Position numbers and translations under genes: made by a program. A stretch of 64,000 nucleotides of DNA from the NCBI GenBank assembly GCA_017311315.1, contig CM029622.1:16069100-16133099 (forward strand). Direction: 5' to 3'. This document shows positions 21,747 through 33,288 of this stretch, in pieces (within the stretch, counting starts at the first letter, position 1; every line of letters starts with the position of its first letter). Source of the DNA: Dendrocalamus latiflorus. Lineage: Eukaryota > Streptophyta > Magnoliopsida > Poales > Poaceae. The notes under the pieces were generated by a model that worked only from the letters and a program-made list of their open reading frames with translations, was not told where the DNA came from and made no database searches.

Positions 21747-24088
21747 CTGTACCGGAATCGGCTCCCCTAGAGTGGGCACCGCACATTGTAAAGTGCAAAC
21801 CAAATCAGCTCGTGACACGTGTCTTGGTGGTCCCCACCCACTTAACGGAGGACTAACAGCATAGGGGCATTTTGTTTTCTGTTCATTCTCGTTGCCTCAA
21901 TGTACAGAATTCCCCATCGCTTCTCCTTCACTCTTTCTTCTACTTGGGCAGGTGGTTGATGAGCTCGCCGCGGGCTTGGAGAGGTGTGGCGCACTTAGCT
22001 CATGGGCATGTGGAGGGGTAATGCGCTCACCTTGTGGCCGAAGGATGGGAATGGCCGAAGGATGGGAATGGGCTTGTCGTGGATCGAGTCGTTAAGGCTC
22101 TGTTCATTTGAATTTGGGCTTCTAACTTTTAGTTTACTTTTTATTTTTTTTAAAATTTATTTTTTCTGACTTTTTAGTTTATTTTGAGTTTTTTGTCGGT
22201 TCTTTTTTTCCGTATTCGTTTGTATTATATGTGATGGACTAATCCGTTTTTCTATTTTAAATTTTTTAAATTTAATTATGCCAAATAAGTCACTATTAGT
22301 TACAGTATAATTTTAGCCAGTTATAATGAAAATTCAATCATAAACCACCAAAATTCAGCTCAACTAAGGACCATCTAAGCTCGCCACGAGCTCCAATTGC
22401 AGAGGTGAAGTTGCTAATTTATTCTTGTGTTGTAATGCATTTGGATTCACTAGCACAGATGTACCATGTGAATTCTACTTTCTAACTAAAACATCAAAAG
22501 CAGCTGAGGTACCACCAAAAAAAAGGAGAAAAATTTAGTGAAAGCTTTTGTAGAAGAGACATGCTCAAATTTAGTACCGAGTCTGTAACAAATCCACAAG
22601 CTTGGTTTCGAACAATGAAATACATGCTAAAGTAGAGCATTATATCAAAAGCTAAATCTTTTATAGAACAATTCACGTCACAACATGCTTGATGAGGATG
22701 AATTAGAACTTCTGCCATACTTTTCATTTCGCATGCACTCTAATCGCTTTTGTACGGATAATCTATTTTTTATTCGAAATTACAGAAATATACCCGTGGA
22801 ATTTTTTTTTACAAAAATAGGCTCCAGTCGCCCAACCATTGGGCGACTGGAGCCTTTCGCCCAACCCAGTAGCGACAACTAGAAAATCTCCCAACCGTTG
22901 GGCGATTAATTGAAGTCGCCCCACCGTTGGGCGACTTTCATCTAGTCGCCCTCCCATTGGGCGACTGCATGAAAGTCGCCCAATGGTTGGGCGACTGCAC
23001 TCAGGTCCCCAAGAGAAAAAAGAGAGGAAAGAGTCCATTTTGCCGAAATTTGAAAAGTGCATCAAACCTTCGCCAAAAATAGTGAAAATTGGTGGAGCTG
23101 TTCTTCATATATCCAAAATCCCCCAGAAAAATATTTGAGCAATTTCGGCCATAGGATCAAAAGTTATAGCAGTTTCAATTGAGGCCGAAACGAATTCGAG
23201 TCCGTTTCCGACACACCTTCAGTAAAACGGGCATAACTTTTGCATACGGTGTCCGTTTTCGACGTTCTTGTACTCGTTGGAAAGCTAACGACGAGCCCGA
23301 TCCAAAAATAATGACTGGCTTATGCCAGTCGCCCTCCAAGACCCTGAAAATCGGCTATCTTTGGACCTAAATCTGCGTCGCAAGTTTTTTCTTTCTGTTT
23401 TTGCCCTTTTTCTTGTTCTTCCCTTCAGAATTTGGATTTTTCTTCAACTGAAAAGTTGTAGATCTCGTCGAAGCCTTTCAAAATGAGTATATATATAAGC
23501 TATATAGAACTTTGCTATTTTATCTTTTCAGACTAGTTGTTTATATTACATCGGTATATAAAACGATCGGTACATACGGTTTTGTCGTCCCCTGAGTGTA
23601 GTCGCCTAACCATTGGGCGACTGCATGAAAGTCGCCCAATGGGAGGGCGACTAGATGCAGTCGCCCGAGGGTAGAGCGACATCTATTGTGTCGTCCGCTG
23701 GTTGAGCGAAAGGCTCCAGTCGCTTAACTATTGGGCGACTGGAGCCTATTTTTGTAAAAAAATTTCCCGTGGGTATATTTCTGTAATTTCGAATAAAAAA
23801 TGGATTATTTGTATCAAAAATTCCTCTAGTCGCTCTTCCAGATTCAAAGATAGGACGAGGAATGAAGAACTTCTCGCGCGGGTGAAACAATTAGTTACCT
23901 GATTTCCTTTTTCTTTCTGCGAGGAGTTATCTGGTTTTCAGAAGATTACCTGACTGTTTTAATCGATTTTAACTGTAATTAAGCGATAATGAAACCTGGG
24001 TGGGGCTACCGGGACATGTGTCATGGGCTGATTCGGCCTGCACTTTACTAATGTGCGGTGCCCCCGCAGGTAGCCTATTCCGTTTGTA
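21747..24088. mobile_element. Inverted-arm element, about 2.3 kb, possible MULE-type TIR pair
   Basis: An arm at about 21757-21843 is the diverged reverse complement of about 23996-24076. The shared core is GCACCGCACATT, then GTAAAGTGC, then a TGACACRTGTC-like block and CCCCACCCA. Ends are ragged and I could not find a matching target duplication. The interior includes a fold-back element (about 22748-23820) and unassigned DNA. Confidence 0.45.
22748..23820. mobile_element. Fold-back element with ten regularly spaced palindromes
   Basis: Inverted arms of about 240 bp (22748-22998 and 23590-23820) end in a TTTTTTATTCGAAATTAC-type sequence. Each arm contains about five copies of a 23-bp palindrome of the form AGTCGCCCAAC/TTGGGCGACT, spaced about 30 bp apart with 6-7 bp spacers. 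Left copies lie at about 22826, 22888, 22914, 22944 and 22974; right copies at about 23600, 23630, 23659, 23689 and 23718. The centre (23.0-23.59 kb) is non-coding. No transposase is present. Confidence 0.7.
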
Positions 24089-26000
24089 GCACTGTCAATT
24101 GTCTTTAAAGCTTTACATAAGTGACATGAACCAGAACGGCATGTAAAGCTCAATCGATATGATGATTTACTAATTATGCTTAACTAGTTACCATATAAAA
24201 AGAACGACGTAAAGGTGTTTTTGAAATGCCACCGCAATGTCGAGGAGTCCAAAAGTAAAAAAAAAATGTATGTAAGGAGCTATGAGTCCTGATCTTTTTC
24301 AATTTTTAACTTCTGCTTTTAATTTTTCTACAGTAACTAGTTTTTAAACGGGGTGTCTTTTCAAGATAGGGCACATTAGTTAATAATAGTACATACTGTA
24401 CCAACTTTATTTATATCGGCAAAAATTGCATGTAAATTTTTGTTACTCTGTAATCTTTCGCATAAACAGTCCAAAATCATAAACTGCGCCCAAAAGTCTT
24501 AAGTCTTAAAAAAAAGCCTATGGTGACACGCATGGGGTGGTAAGCTTGCGTAGCAGTAGCGCGGCGGCTTCCAAAAAAAAGTCCAACGGCTCGCTCTGCC
24601 TAGACGTCACACTCACTAACCCCGCCTTGAGCACAGTAAACACCGCCCTATTGTGGGAAATTCTCCGCTTCTCTGTGACACACACGCCCAATTAGCAGCC
24701 GAATTTCTAGGAGTTCAATTTAACCAACTATAACGAATTCCGTTTCTCAATGGCGATTTTGCACTTTACACCTTTGCCAAACTCGCAATTACACTTGTCG
24801 CGTTGACAACGTGCTACTGCGGTGCTTTGTAGGCTGTAGCTTGTGCTACTGTGTAGACTGGATTGCTACTCATCGTACGGATCTCAGGAAGACGAGCCTT
24901 TTCTTTTCCTTCACGAACTTTGAAAGCGACAATGGTTTGAACAGTCGGTTGAGTTCACGAATTTGTCCTCCATATTTATATTTGTTGTTAATGTTAAAAT
25001 GTGATCCGAATCTTGTACAATTCATTTCTAGTTTCAATATGAAGTTCTACTTCTACATAAAATCCCTTTTGTAAACGCTACAAAATATCTTTCTAGGCCA
25101 TAGAAAAGGCAAAAGGATCATTGTAAATATATCCCTATACAATGAATTCAGCCTTCATATTTTCGTAGTTTTTCTGAAAGTGTTTTTCAAATGAAATTCT
25201 CGTCTCCTATTCTTTTAATTATTTATTTCTGATACATATTTTATAACATACAGTATCAGAACTTTAGGTTTTGAGGTCCAAACCACTGCCCCTGCAAGGA
25301 GCGAGTCCGCCGTCGGGTGGCACCCACACGGCATCCATCACACGGCGTCAAGAGCGGCACCAAGGGCGCACTCAGCATAGCAGCCATACGGCAAAGGAAG
25401 CAAGAAGAAAAAATTAATACTGTTTGTTCATCTACTCGGCGACTTCTTATTGCGACCTGTCTCGGCGTCTGTCGTCTCGAGCAGAAATCCTTAGCGGAGA
25501 AGGAAAAATCGCATCCGCGACCGTGTTGGAGAAAGTAAGCAGTCGGCCGTAGGATGCACGTCCGAAGCAAATAGCAAACTCCAAGAAGCATCCGCACGCC
25601 GCAAGGCGGAGACATGGTCGTACAAGATGATGAAAGCTGCGATGTGATATTGTTCGGTACGTTAACGCAAATAGAAAAAAAAACACGAGGATTGAAGCAT
25701 AATTATTCGGTCCGTTAACGCAAATAGAAAAAAAACACGAGGATTGAAGCATAATATAAAAGCTAATGGCAGTCGTGATTGTCGTTATTTTTTTCAGTGG
25801 TTGATGATGTTTATTTATGTTTTTTAAGATGACGAAGCTATCTATATAGATAACATATATAATTTTAAGTTTAGAAAATTATTTAGAGAAGCAACTTTAA
25901 ACAACCGCTTATTTCAGTTTTCGAAGAAAAAAAAACTGGGCATCGGCTCCCTCCACTCTTCAACGCAACTTGTGATTCGGTGCAAGGCAAGAAAGTACTT
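24089..26000. other. Intergenic DNA with a 53-bp tandem duplication
   Basis: No gene I can support. A 53-bp direct duplication lies at about 25654-25758 (units start near 25655 and 25708). A GC-rich patch at 25260-25620 has open frames in several directions but no family motif; it may be an old retroelement remnant. Confidence 0.4.
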
Positions 26001-26300
26001 TCAAGTTTGAAAAAAATGTAGGGGGTGTTTCACGCAAAAGTACCATATCCTAATCCCCCGCTACTTATCGCTAATCACCGACGACGAGTGCGCGGTGACG
26101 CGAGCACAGGACAAGCAAAGCAAGACATCACCCACTCTCCCTCTCGAAGGAACACGCACACATCACAGCACAAAGATAGAAAAAAGAGAAAGGCGGAAGC
26201 AGAAAGGAGGCTAATCGCCGGGGCTTAGGAGAGGAGGTCCAAATCGGCGGAAAAGAAGGCTCTGGTCGCTTCGCCCGCAAGAAATCCGTCCTGCAACCTG
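26001..26300 (+). promoter_or_regulatory. Promoter-proximal region and 5' UTR exon of the WEB1-family gene
   Basis: A C/A-rich leader containing purine-rich DNA ends at CAACCTG followed by GTAAAG at 26301. This is a good donor site and pairs with the acceptor TTTTGCAG at 27921, 23 bp before the start codon. The transcription start cannot be placed exactly. Confidence 0.5.
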
Positions 26301-27921
26301 GTAAAGTTCATCCCTTTGATGCCGTTCGAGCTTAATTCGGTGCAGCTTTGGAGTGTTGATTTGGTTGGGCTTGATGAGGAGTTCTTGATTCACCTGAGAT
26401 GGATTTGGGCTTGTGTTCTGGGGGAATTCGAAGGGTTTTGTGGTTTTTCTGGGTTTTTTTTTGGTCAATTGGTGTCACTTTCTTTGATCAAATTAACTAT
26501 GGAGAAGACCGACTTAATTCTGTGGACTAGCTTTTCTTGGTTTGGAACTGATATAACTGCTAAATAGTTTCTTCTTTATGCCATTTAATACAGAGATTGA
26601 ATAGATTCATTCGATAGCCAAGAGATTATATCATCTGTTCATGCTAAGCGGTGAAGAGAATATGAATTGAGAACTCTCTGCTTCAGCAGTTACATCCTGG
26701 AATTAGGCGGTAGCTAAATAACCAGCTCACCAAATATTACATGTTATTACTTGGCCAGACTTACTTGTGGTTAACAACAATTCTTAGTATGTTCCTTCAT
26801 CCTGTTACTTATGGATTAGGATATAATGATAGATTCTGCAAGGTTGCATCCGGTAGATGAGCAAATTAGTGGCAAAATCAAAATCTGTATTAGTCTATTG
26901 GATATCCAGAATTAGACACTTCATGTAATTCAGTGACTGTAGAGTCCTTCGTTGTTTAATTGGCAATTAAGGCAATGTTAGGACAGGAACTTGAGACAGC
27001 TGGTCCAGTCTCGTTCTGCTTGTTTAATAATGATAGTTTCCTTTGCTTTGGTTTTTTAGAAGAAAAATTTTGCAAATTTGTTGCCTGTTCCTTCGCTTGG
27101 AAAAGATGATTTAGCTATATGCCTATATGGATGTAAGGTTAGGTGGAACAGCTGCTGAATAATTGCTGACATGAAAAGTGCGTTCATGTTAATCCGTGGC
27201 AATGATTCATGCTTATAGGAACAGGTCATCGTTCTCTTATGCTGGTTATTATGGTGGTCTCTAGCTTTACTGGCTACTGCACTAGGGTGTTAAGGCCATG
27301 TATAATGGTGTGATGTCAACTGTCTATAAAGCTTGCCACGTAGAACACGAGATGATGTAGAAGAAAGAAGGGGAGTGTAGTGAATTGGACAGTCTATTAT
27401 ACAGTAGTCGACTGTAATACGGTAAATAAGACATATTATGTCATAGAGAAGTTGTCTATAAAGATATATAAAAAGATAACCTATTATATGAGCCGTCTTT
27501 AGTGCCATTTATAGATATATAGATGACATAGAGGATATTATATACAGCAGTTGTCTATACCATTGTATATGTTCTAATGTATGGCTACATGATAGACACA
27601 TGAAAACTAGTTAGTTTGTAAATATTGAGAGATGCAATATTTGAATTTGCCATATCGTACTGAAAATAAAAAGGCTATCCCTCATAATGAGTTAGTTTCA
27701 AATTTAATCATACACTCTGGTTAATTTTATGTGTATTTATGATACACAGTTCACAATTTCACCTTTTCTAAGCTGACCCCCCTTTTTTGTTTGAAAAATT
27801 GTTTAGCAGAAAATCTCGTGATCAACTTAAGCTTTAGGAGTGGAATAGAGTCCTGCTGTACAAAATAACCCTAGAGTCTGCTCTAAATTCATCTTCATCT
27901 ACAACGGAAGGACTTTTGCAG
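26301..27921 (+). other. Probable 1.6-kb 5' UTR intron of the WEB1-family gene
   Basis: The stretch begins with GTAAAG and ends with TTTTGCAG. It is AT-rich, has no coherent coding frame and contains a Tourist-like MITE (27294-27574). Long leader introns are common in plant genes and often raise expression. Confidence 0.5.
27294..27574. mobile_element. Tourist-like MITE (PIF/Harbinger type), 281 bp
   Basis: Imperfect terminal inverted repeats GGCCATGTATAATGG and (complement) GAACATATACAATGG are flanked by the 3-bp duplication TAA at 27291-27293 and 27575-27577. It lies in the probable leader intron of the downstream gene. Confidence 0.7.
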
Positions 27922-27944
27922 AGTCAGCGATTTCTCCAGCTATC

Positions 27945-30502
27945 ATGGAAGTTCTCGATAACATCAATCACAGGAACACGGGCATACAGGATGCTGAAAG
28001 GGCAGCACCAGTTCGTGTTGAGAGTCCAGATCCATCCTTGGAAATCGAAGAAAAGCTGCATTGCAATTTGACAGAGCACCAGGAGGATTTGAAGATCCCT
28101 ATAGGTCAAACTGTACCTTCATCACCAGAAATGTTCTCTCATTTGGAACCAGCTCAGTCATTCGAGGATTCATTGAAGGATAAGGCAGATCTTGCTACTT
28201 CAGCAAATAAGATTGAAGTGAACAATATATCTGAAAATGGTTCAACCAGTGAGAGTACTATGCTAACAGCTGAAATGGAATCTAAAGGAGACAAGATGAA
28301 TCATCATGAGAACATTGCTGTTACCCCAAGTAAGAAAGCAGAAACAGAAACGAGATCTGAAAGCCCATACAGAGGTCTTGTTGACACTGCTGCACCATTT
28401 GAGTCTGTTAAAGAGGCTGTCACCAAGTTCGGAGGAATTGTTGATTGGAAAGCATACAAATCTCAGACATTGGAGGTATGCCACTTTGTTTAACACTGCA
28501 CGTTGGTCATGGTCAAAGGCGCAAATTTATCTTGCGTTATATGCATTTCCATCCCACAATGCACTCCCTTTTTTAGGAGAAACAGTAGGACAGAACATAT
28601 TTCCTCTTACTGCGGTTCAGTAACATAGCTAAATTTCCACCATGCAGATTACTATCATTAAAGAAATTTGTTTTTATGCAGAGACGCAGGGTCATGCAAC
28701 TTGAACTTGAAAAGGCTCAACAGGAGACTCCACAATTCAAAGAGGATTCAGAAGCTGCTGAGATGGCCAAATCACAAGTGGTTGAGGAGCTAGAGAGAAC
28801 TAAGAGAATTATAGAGGAGCTGAAGAACAAGCTGGAGAGGGCACAGATTGAAGTGGACCAAGCAAAGCAGGATTCTGAACTTGCACAGCTTAGGGCGCAA
28901 GAAATGGAGCAGGGGATTGACGATGAAGCTAGTGTAATAGCCCAAACACAGTTAGCAGTTGCCAGAGAAAGACATCGAAAGGCTGTTGAAGAACTGAAGT
29001 TGGTGAAGGAGGGATTGAGAGCAACACATGAAAAGTATACCGTCTTAGGTAGTGAAAGGGATATAACAATCAAAAGAGCCGAAGAAGTTGTTTCTGCTGC
29101 AAAGGAGAGTGAGAAGCGAGTCGAGGAACTAACTTTAGAACTTATTTCATCCAAAGAATCTCTCGAGTTGGCCCATGCCGCACATCACGAAGCAGAAGAG
29201 CACAGACTTGGGGCAGCTTTGGCGAAAGAGCAGGATTGCCTGGCTTGGGAGAAAGAGTTGCAGCAGGCACAAGAGGAGTTGCGGCAACTCAATGAACAAC
29301 TTCTATCCAAAACTGATGTGGAGTCCAAACTTGATGAAAATATGCGCAAGCTGCTTAGCCTCAATACTGAGCTGTCTGCCTATATGGAAAACAAATTGAG
29401 TGAAGAAGCTGGAGTGGTTGAGGAGCACGGTTCTGACGAAGCTAAAGAAATTAGCAGGTCAATCAAGCAAGCTCTAGCTTCAGCAAGAAAGGAGCTTGAG
29501 GAGGTTAGAGGAAACATAGAAAAAGGGAAAAATGAAGCTAACTTAATAAGAGCTGCTGCAGAGTTGCTAAGGTCAGAGCTGGACAGGGAGAAAGCTTCAC
29601 TTGTTACATTGCAGCAGAGGGAGGGTATGGCATCCATCACAGTTTCTTCTCTAGAAGCCGAGCTCAATAGGACAAAAGAAGAGATAGAAATGGCTCACAA
29701 GAGGGAAGCAGAAACCCGAGAACAAATGGTGCAGCTTCCAAAGAAGTTGCAGGAAGCAGCACAGGAGGCTGACGATGCCAATGTGACAGCTCATTCGGCA
29801 CAAGAAGAACTGAGAAAGGCCAAGGAAGAAGCCGAGCAAACCAAGGCTGCTGCTGCAACAGCAGAGATCAGGTTACGTGCAGTTTTGAAAGAAATAGAGG
29901 CGTCTAAAGCATCTGAGAGGCTAGCACTAGTGGCAGCTCAAGCGTTGCAAGAGAGTGAGGAGGCAAGAAGTGTTGAAGATTCTCCTAGAGGAGTGACACT
30001 TCCTATAAACGAATATCATGCTCTTAGCAAGAGGGTTCATGAAGCCGAAGAGCTTGCGAATGAGAGGGTGGCAGCAGCGTTGGCGCAAATAGAGTTGGCG
30101 AAAGAGTCTGAATCAAGGAGCCTGGAGAGACTACATGAAGCCTCCAAGGAGATGGGCCAAAAGAAGGATGCTCTTGAAATCGCGTTGGAGAGGGCCGACA
30201 GGGCAAAGGAGGGGAAGCTTGGTGCTGAGCAGGAACTGAGAAAATGGAGAGCTGAACATGAGCAGCGTCGGAAAGCTCATGAAGCTGCAGAACATGCAGT
30301 TAATCCTTTGAGTACTCCACCTAGGAGATTTGCGGAACACAAGGGCTCTTACCAGGAAGGAGGAGTTCTTCCAGAATCAAAATTACACATGTCAACTAGT
30401 AGCATGGATGGCTTTGCTGAGGACCAGAAGGTACAGAAAAAGAAATCATTCTTCCCGCAAATGTCCACCCTTTTGTCTAGAAAGGCTCAGACACGAACAT
30501 AA
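27945..30502 (+). CDS. WEB1-family coiled-coil protein (chloroplast photorelocation type), 783 aa
   Basis: Coding exons 27945-28475 and 28682-30502 are joined across a 206-bp GT-AG intron in phase 0. The N-terminal 140 residues are acidic and disordered. VDTAAPFESVKEAVTKFGG and the following VDWKAYKSQTLE are the signature with which the conserved DUF827 region begins. Residues about 180-720 are almost continuous heptad-like coiled coil rich in Glu, Lys, Ala and Leu. The C-terminus is basic and Ser-rich (KKKSFFPQMSTLLSRK). In Arabidopsis, WEB1 and PMI2 of this family form a complex that controls the speed of blue-light chloroplast movement through actin filaments. Which paralogue this is cannot be settled from sequence alone. 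No lesion is seen. Confidence 0.85.
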
Positions 30503-31560
30503 GATTGGCCACGTATAGACATACCTTACTGTACATTGTACAATGTAAATGGTGTAAAGAGTCAATAAGTTGATTTTTCATAACCATGTAATTTCTTGTA
30601 GACACCCGAGGTCATACTTTATGTTTTTGGTGAACTGTTGAAACTTACATTTTGCTTTGGTTTGTTCCCTGCCCCTTCAAATCATAATATAGTTTTTTTT
30701 CCCATAACTTGGGAGGCAATTTGTTTGTATCTATTTGTCATGTCAATCTTCTAAGTTGCCAACTGTTGAAATATATTGAAATTTGTGATTCAACCTATAC
30801 AACACTAGAACACTAGAACCCAGGCAGGGTGTCTCCTATATGTATGTGTCCAAATAAAGTTTGGGGTCTTCGTAATATGTTTAAAAAGGGTGGTTGAACT
30901 GAGTCAAGATTCAGCAGTTCGTGGAATTTTTGCGACAAAACAAAGTAACGTTCAGCAAAAGTGTCAATCTTACAGAAGGTTTCTAAGAACCGACGCTCAT
31001 AATATCATGCATGCCCTGCCAAAACACTAGCATCTGGAGTAGCAACAACAGAGATAACAAACCAAACAAACACCAATTATCACAAAAAAAAAGAGAGAAA
31101 ATAAAAACCTTGCCCACGCATAGCATCTGGAGTAGCAACAACAGAGTTAACTAAGTGTCTGATGCACACAGCTTTGCGCCTTTGTCCACACACAAGTGGA
31201 AAATATATGTCGCGGTAATACCGTCAGCAGAAGAAAAACCGTTGTAAAAGAAAAATAGTTGTACATGGAAAATTGGAAATGGTACAGATAAATAGGTACT
31301 GGATAAAGAACCAAGGTCATATTCCCCTTGCAAGTATGCAACACCAAGTTCTATATCCAAATCTTTGGGAAGTCAGTCAATAGAGAATCTGCTACCCAAC
31401 CAATTTGATGTTTTTTCGACGAGCATCATCACACTTTCTGTGATTCCATTCTTAGCAAGGATTCAAAGAGAAGTAACAATCATTACAAAGTGCAAAAAGA
31501 ATAACAGAATATAATGAGCACAATGCACTTAAGGTACAAGCACAAGATTGGCTTAGGGGT
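30503..31560. other. 3' UTR of the WEB1-family gene, then intergenic DNA
   Basis: The first 200 bp are AT-rich and probably the 3' UTR. From about 30.8 to 31.56 kb I see no gene. A short direct repeat (GCATCTGGAGTAGCAACAAC) occurs at about 31030 and 31122. Confidence 0.45.
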
Positions 31561-31561
31561 A

Positions 31562-31624
<63 letters not shown>
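31561..31624. repeat. Compound (GT)n(AT)n microsatellite
   Basis: About 18 GT units are followed directly by about 11 AT units, 64 bp in all. This is a likely polymorphic marker and a likely site of polymerase slippage. Confidence 0.95.
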
Positions 31625-31840
31625 AGAATATTTGCAAGCTAATCCAGCACTATTTGCAGCAAAAGAGAGAAGAAAGGAAGAGAATCTTTCTTGGTTTATA
31701 TCTTTGTATGGACCCACAAGAAACACGACTTGATATATTCCAATATAAAGCAAACACATATAGAAACAGGAGTTGGCAAAAGAAACTAAATTAGCACAGA
31801 GGTTTCATGTTGATGCATTCCAATAGCGTTGAATATGTAC

Positions 31841-31891
31841 GTGAGAGCGAACTATTTGAAATTATAGAGCAAACAAACAGTTCGCTCTCAC
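31841..31891. repeat. Perfect 13-bp inverted repeat with 25-bp loop
   Basis: GTGAGAGCGAACT at 31841-31853 is repeated as its exact reverse complement at 31879-31891. It stands 20 bp upstream of the retroposed insertion at 31927. Function unknown; it could be the remains of a small MITE. Confidence 0.7.
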
Positions 31892-31926
31892 ATAAGAATC
31901 AGAGAAGTTCATGATGCACGGATTAA

Positions 31927-33272
31927 GATGCATTGTACACCCACTAGGCCTACTGAGTTGTTCCCAGGCGACTCAGGGGGTGACTCAGCCTCCTCAAAAA
32001 AAACACCCCACCACTCTGTTACCTCCCTCGCCACGGCCGCCGCTCGCTCAGCAGCGGTGGTAGCAGGGCCTCCCGTAGCTGCTTGAGCTTCCTTGGCACA
32101 GAGGCCTATCTTGAGAGGTGTCGTAGGCCGGATCCGTCCACTTCCTTGGTGGATCTGGCCGGGATTGAAGGAGCGGCGTGAAGCCGGCGGTCGGAGGTGG
32201 CGGGATCTGAGGCAGGGGAGCCGGAGGCGGCCGAATCTGGCCATCCTGGGCCGGATCTGGGTGCAGAGGGGGCCTGTTGCTTTGTGATCTCCTACGCCGC
32301 TGCTCGTCATCGCCTCTCCCTGCCCCCTTTGCACGTTGCCGCCTCCCGTGCCGTCGCCGCCAATGCCATATACCGAAACCCTGCAAGCGCACAACCATCG
32401 TGCGTGGGCGGCTACGACACAGAGCGCAACGGCGGCGGCTGGCATCAATGCTGGGGCGCACGTTAGTTGTCTGTGGTGGAGGATGGACTTGCTAGCGTGG
32501 AGGCCGGTGGGCGGTGCTGAGTTCTTCTCCATGATCTCATACTCTACCTGGGATCACTAGCACGATGGAGAGAAGCTGGAGGAGAATGAGCACGACGGTG
32601 AGGCCGAGCAGCCACATCGAGGCCAGGGAGGGGCAAGAATTAGGCATTAAGCTCTACAGGATGTTGGACTACGCCTGGTTGCCAAACGCCCAGTAGTCGG
32701 TGATGGCGGGGGAAGTAGAAGGTAAAGAGCACCATCGAGTAGTGCAGCAGCAACGCCTTCATCTTTTTCCCTGTAGGGTGCCGTGCTCTGGGTGAAAACC
32801 CTAAATCTGGCTCTAAGAGCAGGATCCGATGACGACGACATCCTTGGGCATCGTTTCCCTCCTTGGAGGCGTCCTGGAGCTGCACCTCACTCACCGCGGG
32901 GTCTTGGGGCTTTTGTCCGAGGTGAAAACCTCAGGTCTGGTTCTTATCGGATCGGGTGACAGTGATGCCTTCGGTGTCATTCCCTCCTTGGAGGCATTGC
33001 CTTGGACCACTTAACCTTACCCTCTTCATCTTTCTGCATGTGCATCGCTTTCGCATTGGTTAGTGCTTGTCCTTCGGTGGTGGTTGTCCTCTCATCGTCG
33101 AGGTGTGGTAGCCACGAACTTTTGTCTTGTTGGGCTAGCGGAGTCGTGTTTATATGTACCCGGTCCTTTCTTGGGCCTTTTATTCGGTCTTTAGGTCACT
33201 ACTATACTGTCACCGCGATACTGTTCTTCTTCTTAATGAATGAAACACAAATCTCTTGTGTTTTTGATAAAA
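31927..33272 (+). mobile_element. Retroposed insertion with 16-bp target duplication
   Basis: The 16-bp sequence ATGATGCACGGATTAA occurs exactly at 31911-31926 and 33273-33288, flanking 1346 bp. A long duplication, a short A-rich 3' end (TTTTTGATAAAA) and a 3' region ending in TTCTTCTTCTTAATGAATGA point to LINE-machinery retroposition. I see no intact reverse transcriptase, so it is non-autonomous or a chimeric retrocopy. It contains an antisense amino-acid permease fragment at about 32500-32776. Confidence 0.75.
32500..32776 (-). pseudogene. Amino-acid permease (AAAP/GABA-transporter-like) fragment
   Basis: On the minus strand, ALLLHYSMVLFTFYFP shifts frame into AITDYWAFGNQA, then stop, SNIL, stop, SLMPNSCPSLASMWLLG and a hydrophobic segment. 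YEIMEKNSA-like sequence follows near 32530. The YWAFGNQ core and the transmembrane pattern are typical of the AAAP transporter family. Both stops are TAG, consistent with former CAG codons. About 80-90 residues survive. The fragment lies antisense within a retroposed insertion, so it was probably captured as part of a chimeric transcript. It cannot make a transporter. Confidence 0.6.
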
Positions 33273-33288
33273 ATGATGCACGGATTAA

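Noticed and set aside
21892..22095. 67-aa plus-strand frame near the outer inverted arm
   Set aside because: No family similarity that I can see and no gene context; possibly an old captured fragment but not supportable.
22820..23740. CRISPR-like array of regularly spaced palindromes
   Set aside because: Spacers are only 6-7 bp and repeat themselves, the two arms are inverted copies, and the context is plant nuclear DNA. It is a fold-back repeat.
25251..25615. Retroelement primer binding site (TATCAGAAC) and a 119-aa minus-strand frame
   Set aside because: The match to the initiator-tRNA site is partial, no LTR or coding domain is attached, and the frame has no family motif.
31561..31794. 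Frames reading through the GT/AT microsatellite
   Set aside because: Simple-sequence translation (Val-Cys, Tyr-Ile repeats) only.
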